A stretch of DNA of 64,000 nt, taken from NCBI GenBank assembly GCA_963693285.1, contig OY848921.1:7081229-7145228 (forward strand), read 5' to 3'. This stretch comes from Xestospongia muta. Its lineage: Eukaryota > Porifera > Demospongiae > Haplosclerida > Petrosiidae. The position numbers and the translations under genes are program-made. The notes beneath the pieces are model-generated. The model did not search any database and was not told the origin of the DNA. It was given only the letters and a program-made list of their open reading frames with translations. Shown one piece after another: positions 58,301-64,000 of the stretch (position 1 is its first letter; each line of letters begins with the position of its first letter).

Positions 58301-58945
58301 TTTCTGTATTATTGGATACTTTTCAAAGACCCATAGTGCCTGTAATAGAGTTATATTGAAGTGAACTTTCATTTGGTATGCACAGTGTGCCATGTATATT
58401 ATGTATGTTTATAAATGTCTGTATCCCTTTCATAATTTTAATCTATTGTTGTATGTGTTTTTGAGAGTAATGAATGAAATTAACTTGTTAATAGTAACCA
58501 TTGATGCATGTAGCACCCAATGAATATCATTAATTTTGCTGTGAGTGCTTTTAATTAGGTGTGATTGATTAATTAATGAGTTCTGTGACTCAAAAAATTT
58601 ATTTGAGCAGTTTTGTCAACTCTCTAATCTTAGCACAATTCAGTCCCCTTACAGCAATAACAGTACTATTAAACTAATAAAGAGGCTCTGATTTCATTCT
58701 GTTCACTGCTAACACATTTTCACAGACAATCCAAGTCTCCCAACATATGATGCTAATATTCTTTAATTAACGTTTTTTTTCTCTCTTTCTAGAGACGAGA
58801 GTATCCGGATGGTACTGTTAAAACTGTCTATCCAGATGGCCATCAGGAAACTAAATATGCTAATGGACGTTTGAGAGTAAAAGACAAAGATGGTCAAGTG
58901 ATAGTAGACAGAATGGACACACCTCCAACATACATGTCAACATAA
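52301..58945 (+). CDS. CENPJ: Centromere protein J / CPAP / SAS-4 centriole assembly protein
   Basis: Centriole scaffold that sets microtubule triplet length. Fourteen exons: 52301-52939, 53205-53274, 53387-53445, 53655-53744, 53896-55068, 55303-55406, 55542-55635, 55873-56034, 56307-57061, 57411-57600, 57703-57843, 57900-57973, 58020-58215, 58793-58945. They join to 1299 residues (human about 1338). N-terminal Gln-rich coiled coil at about 27-75. [13 protein letters not shown] and [16 protein letters not shown] near 240-300 match the conserved stretch before the PN2-3-like part. [12 protein letters not shown] near 605 matches the family's FFPSLK motif. A long coiled coil follows at about 650-797 ([18 protein letters not shown]). 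The C-terminal TCP10/G-box beta domain at about 1113-1295 shows [36 protein letters not shown] and [20 protein letters not shown]. That domain binds STIL/Ana2. The donor of exon 5 could instead be at 55080 (four residues longer). Confidence 0.95.
52996..53105 (+). repeat. 21-bp tandem repeat in CENPJ intron 1
   Basis: About five units of TATATTAGTATACCTATAGAT, the outer ones diverged. Confidence 0.93.
55121..55210 (+). repeat. 48-bp tandem duplication in CENPJ intron 5
   Basis: Two near-identical units at 55121-55162 and 55169-55210, each containing CTTAATGTGCTTCATGCTTA; they differ at one site (GTATACTT versus GTACACTT). Confidence 0.9.
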
Positions 58946-59489
58946 ATATGTTATTATTGTTATTTTGAAAGCTATAATTTCACTTCTCAATACTTTTTTC
59001 ATATACATATCAATTATATGTGTATAATGAACTTTAAATCAGAAATATTAATGTGTGAATCAAGACTATAGTTTATATGGAGCTCCTAATAATGTCATAA
59101 AAATATATTATTATTGTTATTGTCATTAACTTTTTTCTGGTAAATTTAACTAGTAAATTGACCTCTTATTCCACAATCAACCATAACAGTGATCATTCGT
59201 TAGGTCCACTTCTAACTTCACACGGAAATAATTGAGCACAATTAAGTTGCTCAATTCTACAGATAGTCTGGAATAAAAATAATAAATTATTGAAATATTG
59301 TGTGTCCACTTGTTGATCTATACAGCCTAACCTATATGTGTTTGTTATACATTGTATCTGTCTCTATATATCATTAACTTGTCCATCCCAATACTAACAT
59401 AAACTATTAAGTAAATGGTGAAAATGTACTACAATAATAGGACTGTATTGATGCAAACTATAACCTCAAGCAGACCACTCATCACTGGA
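58946..59489. other. Intergenic, CENPJ 3' flank
   Basis: AT-rich with no coding signal. Confidence 0.5.
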
Positions 59490-60390
59490 AATTAGAGACT
59501 GAGTTCAGTGATGATGTTGACCCTTCAAATAGACATCAACGACAAGGCCAATATGGAACATTTTCTGAACCTGTTGCTCCACCATTTCGGCTCGACCTAC
59601 CTTACCACCACATCCATTACCACAATCACTGGCTCCACCTATAGTTCTACCTATACCAGATCCAGCCCCACCTTTAGATCCACCAGCCCCACCTTTGGTA
59701 TCAGATCCACCAGTACCAGATTGATTCCCACATTTAGTACCAGATCCACTGACCTCACTTTTAGATCCACCAGCACCTCTACCACTTTCTCCAATACATA
59801 ATAAAGTATCAACATTATAATGATGGACTATAGGCCAACAGGAAGTGCATATAATTATTATAGTGATCTAACCCTTAACAGATATCATATATGAGCAAAC
59901 TATGTATAGACTTCCCTTCGACTAATAGCCACTTTGATAGTTATTACATATACATCTTATTCACATGTTTTTAATACATCATCGTCCAATACAAACGTTT
60001 CTAGGCTTCTAAGTGTTTGGATTTATAAGTATACAATGTCTGGTATTGTTTCTCTTAACTTTTGTATCTGCCATAGTGCTAATTGTACTTCAAAGTGAAG
60101 TAACAAATTTAATGATCACTTTGTCAAAGATTATTCATCCAATGCATCCTTTTGAATTTCAGTTAGTGCTATTACAATTAACTTGAACAAAAAACCTTGT
60201 AATATCAGTACCATATGAAATGAAGAAGTGAATATCACAGTGACTGTAGGTAATAAAGACCAAAATCCTAATCACGATTTATTATTAACACTGTAGAACT
60301 GTATTCTGAGGATGATCATAACAATTGGAACTGGTGTTGCTGTTTTTGGAGCTACTATTATTAGATGTTCAATTATTAGTAGCTAGATAC
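59490..60390 (+). pseudogene. Decayed upstream copy of the 60652-61946 membrane protein gene
   Basis: 59490-59600 aligns with exon 1 of the intact gene: AGAGACTGAGTTCAGTGATG against AGAGACTAACTTCAGTAATA, and RQGQYGTFSEP against RQGYGSIGEP. A repetitive stretch follows (about 59620-59790, units like GATCCACCAGCCCCACCT). Then 60030-60260 aligns with exon 2 (SAIVLIVLQSEVTN against SAIGLIIFQSQVIK; NLNKKPCNISTI). About 60300-60370 matches the C-terminal IGTGVAV segment. Stops, frameshifts and a large deletion between the last two parts make it a pseudogene. Confidence 0.75.
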
Positions 60391-60651
60391 AATAAAATAT
60401 ATTATAAGTACTATTTATCATCATGTGATATCTAGACTCTAGATTCTAGAGGTCATATTTTATCTTTATAAAGCAATTATCATCTAAAAATAAGTAAATT
60501 CATTGACTCAGATATTATATCATTTTTACATTTGAAAAACTGTGAATATATCTTGAGTTGTAGGTCACATGGATTATCATAACACTGTCACGAGTGGTGA
60601 AAAACTAATGGATTAACAAAGAGAACTACAAAAAGAAACAACACAGACAAA

Positions 60652-61946
60652 ATGTCCAGAGCTGGTACTTCACATAAAGATGATTCTACTCCTCTACTAC
60701 AAGAAGTACCAGAGCATTCAACCAAACAGTCAGGATCAGAATCTGCAGAGACTAACTTCAGTAATAGCCCTCCAAATGATAGTGCCAGACAAGGGTATGG
60801 ATCAATTGGTGAACCAGATGCAGGTTCAACGGGTGGTGCAAACATACTATATCAGCTTATCAAACCAGGTATTAATATTATTATTAATTCTTGACTTATT
60901 GGCTACATCACAATGTTAGAGGTATGAAAGCAGTGATTGAATGAGTTTACTTTCATTGTTTAGGTTGCTGGGTGTGTTTATGTATAGCCATTGTGCTTAT
61001 AATATTCTTTGTCCTGATCTTATTATCTGCCATAGGGCTGATTATATTTCAAAGTCAAGTAATAAAAGTTATCAAGCACTATGTTAATGTCCACCATCCA
61101 ATACAACCTTTTCCAGTTGCTCCATTAAGTGCTATTGCTATTAACTTAAATAAAGAACCTTACAATATCAGTACTATATGGAATGAAGAACTGAACGTCA
61201 CAATGACTGTAGCTAATTGTAAAAGACTAAAGTATCATGGAACAGTAGCAATTGCTATTCATAAGGGAAAGGTTGATTGCACCTACCATGAACTTGATTT
61301 ACCAAACATAGTCATCAAGAGAGATGATACGCCATTAGTACGACATTGGACTGCAAACACCAATGCAAGAGGTAACATCACTTGTAATGATAGCATACCT
61401 ACAGATAACTTAATATATGTTGAATGGTCAAATATTATCAACAACAGTCTCAATGGTAGCAAGACATTTTACTGCAGTGAAGGCATAGATATTGCAGAGC
61501 TGTATAAAAACATTACTATTGCTAACAATATTGACAACGAAGATCTTATTACTGTCATTTTTAATCCAAAAGCGAAGGTGTCTATTGTAATGATCGAATG
61601 CTTACCTATACCATATCCTGATGCTATCACGTATAAAGAAATTGTCATTGAGTGTGATGGTGATGACAATAACGTCCAACCCAACTCTGTCACAATGAAG
61701 TTTCAAGGAATATCTCAGGAGGCACATGAGAAGACTGAATCACGACTTATTATTAATACTATGGGACTGTTTTCTGAGGATCATATGTACAATACAACAC
61801 TAGTAAGTTTAGTTCCAGGGCGGACAAGGCAAGTATTTTGGAAAATTGGAACTGGAGTTGCTGTTCCTATAGCTGTTGTAGTGTTCTTTGTAATAGTCAT
61901 TGTGGCATACAAAACTAGACAAGGGAGAGGTAATCATCGTAATTAA
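60652..61946 (+). CDS. Two-pass membrane protein with lysosomal-type sorting signals (unknown family)
   Basis: Two exons, 60652-60868 and 60964-61946, joined in phase 1, encode 399 residues; the ATG is in an AAAATG context. The N-terminal 72 residues are polar and carry DSTPLL (11-16), a [DE]xxxL[LI] acidic dileucine, and GYGSI (48-52), a GYxxPhi signal; both are lysosome or endosome sorting signals if the N-terminus is cytosolic. A first membrane segment follows at about 74-102 (Cys-rich start, then VLIIFFVLILLSAIGLIIF). A lumenal or extracellular domain of about 260 residues has Cys and many NxS/T sites (NIS, NVT, NIT, NNS, NGS). A second membrane segment at about 368-387 precedes a short basic tail (YKTRQGRGNHRN). 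Part of the layout recalls LEA-2 type proteins (one helix, then a beta domain after PFPVAPLSAIAINLN), but I cannot confirm this. The gene is the only intact member of a local three-copy tandem. Confidence 0.75.
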
Positions 61947-62614
61947 TAATTGTTTTTAATTCATTGTAACATGGTGACTAAAATGTTATCAGTACTGTTT
62001 ATTTGTGTGATATTATAAAGACCATATATTGCTATATATATTTTTTTTCTACCTAAAATGTATATGCCATCTACACGTTATCTATTTTAATGGCAATAAA
62101 TATGTAGATTTTTATATATTAAAAACTGTCATCTGTTAAAATTAGTAGCACAGAATTAGGAAATAGACAATAGTCTATAAGCTTTGTGGTACCTTACTTA
62201 ATGTGCATCACTTGAATATAAGATATTTTATTAACAGAGATATTGCAACATTTTGGAAAATGATGCAATGTCTATGTTAATAAAATATTATAACTCTGAC
62301 GTGAGAAATCAAGAATGTTGATTACATACTACATGATGGATGTCAGAATGATAATATGTAGCATTGACAAAAAGAACCACAAGGAGAAAGATAGATTTTT
62401 TAAAGTAAATGTAGATACATGGTAGATGGATATTGAGATGATGCAATGTCTGTCCAGTATGAACATATTCACTTCTGATGTGAATTTCATTGATATCTAT
62501 GTGACTCACAACATCCATAATTCACAGCCTCTCAAAATGATGCAATTTTGTATAAGATTAGATGATGTATGCTTAGTCAGTTAATAATGTATCTGTATGA
62601 ATTTCAAGTAAAAA
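61947..62614. other. Intergenic, 3' flank of the membrane protein gene
   Basis: AT-rich; AATAAA at about 62095. No coding signal. Confidence 0.5.
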
Positions 62615-63530
62615 CAATACAGACAAATGTCTAGATCTAATAACCCACAGGAAGAAAAACTACTCCTTTACTAATTCAAGTGCTAGAGCCTTCACCTGAA
62701 GACCCAACATAGGAATCAGATGCAAATCTCATTGGTAATGTTAACCTTCTAAATAGAGGGTTAGACAGTGCCATATGTGGATGAACCTGATGGTCAAATT
62801 GCTTTTCCTGGAGGTATCATATTATTGCAGTAACTATGTATGCATTACAGTATTTGAGGTATGCAATGTTGTAAATGGCACTTACTTCCATTTTTATAGG
62901 TTACTCACATATTAAGTTACATGTTTGGCAACCTTTGACATAATTCTATCCAGTGGGATCTCTGCAATTACATATCTGTTGTAACGAAGGTTGTAGTCCC
63001 AAATATAGGTAAAATAGATATTCCACATCTTTCTATTCACTTGTTTCATTCAGCGCTATTGCTAACAATAGTGTGTAATTATGATATTTACCTAATTTAT
63101 ACTTTAGCATTTAATTATAATATTGTTTACATAAAGCATATACCAGTTTAAATGTCATTTACTGTTATCTATGATGTTAGGAAATGTACACTTACCGTAT
63201 TTAGTGTTGTTTGGTTTGTTATCATCAATTACTCATTTTAGTTATGAAAAGATTACCATTTATAATATTGGTGAATGTTGTGTATTATTTGTAACAACAA
63301 ATCATTTTAACAGTTAGTGAATATTTTTGTGGTTATTATTTACCTCATTTTGGTATCATACAATCAATGTGTAAGTTGAAAACTAGTAAATCTCATTATA
63401 CACAATATCTGGATGTCAAAATTATAGAACTGAAGATTATTTGTATAAAATAACACAAATAAACTTAATTAGTTCTAATGACCAGCCTAGAATTTTAAAA
63501 AATTGGAACCGATGTTGCATTCTTATATAG
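62615..63530 (+). pseudogene. Decayed downstream copy of the membrane protein gene
   Basis: 62615-62800 aligns with exon 1 of the intact gene, starting CAGACAAATGTCTAGATCTA against CAGACAAAATGTCCAGAGCT and continuing through a TACTCCTTTACTA match to CTACTCCTCTACTA. Scattered later matches include the AGCGCTATTGCTAACAATAG segment and TTTTAAAAAATTGGAACCGA near 63495, which matches TTTTGGAAAATTGGAACTGG. There are many stops; most of the lumenal domain is unrecognisable. Confidence 0.6.
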
Positions 63531-64000
63531 TAAAATATACTTGTATTATTTATTTGTTTATTTATTCAGCTTTTGTCCATTTCCTACCTACTGTATAAAT
63601 GTATATCAATGATGTGTCCATTACAGCCTCAACGTAATCATCATCACAATTACTTAATTATTTTTCCATTACCATTATTATTATTTGAACTACTTTACTT
63701 ACAAGGTTTTATATCTAGAAGTCATGTTTGTATTGATACAATAAAATTGTAGTTTAACTATATTCATAGTCAAGGGTGGCTGGCTTCTCAATACTAATTA
63801 ATATAATTGTGAATGTTATCAACTACAATGACAATTACTGCAATTTTTAGCAGACAATTACAAGTATTGTAAAAATTATAATAAATTACAATTACCCCAT
63901 TAACATTACCCCATCATTGATGAACACCACTCATAACAAGTTGTTTAGTTAATACATAATTTATATCTTAATCAATTACTATAAATTACAATCACCATTA
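63531..64000. other. Intergenic to window end
   Basis: Very AT-rich, with short ATT/AATTA runs. Nothing recognised. Confidence 0.5.

Overview
The window is eukaryotic, AT-rich and metazoan. Conserved animal genes (SERCA, PPM1D/Wip1, Sm D3, CENPJ/SAS-4, SGSH) can be read through short GT-AG introns. SRCR proteins, an AIG1-type GTPase, a dispanin and a large arylsulfatase expansion suggest a sponge (demosponge such as Amphimedon). The sponge assignment is inference; no rRNA or mitochondrial marker is present.

Layout. (1) 41-2308 (+): the 3' exons of a SERCA calcium pump, with a (TC)n microsatellite against one 3' splice site. (2) 2961-4040 (+): an intronless all-helical protein shaped like ClyA/Xax-type alpha-pore-forming proteins. 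(3) 4412-40467: an array of intronless ARSB-like sulfatases. I count nine intact copies (eight minus, one plus), one copy broken only by a TGA next to the catalytic cysteine, and seven older relics. The array is interrupted by a six-coding-exon dispanin/CD225 gene (17921-19884), a decayed hAT transposon (21641-23006), an SRCR receptor (23207-24181), a MITE-like element that splits a sulfatase pseudogene (28250-28690), and a Tigger/pogo element with a PHD finger (32257-34574). A tandem duplication of about 3.9 kb covers the right end; its second copy keeps the empty target site of the Tigger element. (4) 40522-42036 (+): SGSH, a sulfatase of another family, whose start codon lies 54 bp from that of the last ARSB-like copy. 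(5) 42590-43675 (+): an AIG1/GIMAP-like GTPase. (6) 44300-48258 (-): PPM1D in seven exons. (7) 48895-52006 (-): SNRPD3 in three exons. (8) 52301-58945 (+): CENPJ/SAS-4 in fourteen exons. (9) 60652-61946 (+): a two-pass membrane protein with lysosomal-type sorting signals, flanked by two decayed copies of itself.

Common themes. The sulfatases carry signal peptides and the CxPxR formylglycine motif. They would act in the secretory, lysosomal or extracellular space, probably on sulfated glycans. SGSH beside them, and a possibly lysosomal membrane protein further on, fit that compartment, but no shared pathway is proven. The housekeeping genes (PPM1D, SNRPD3, CENPJ) look like ordinary compact neighbours. 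Exon borders were placed by reading splice sites and checking frame continuity by eye, without transcript data.
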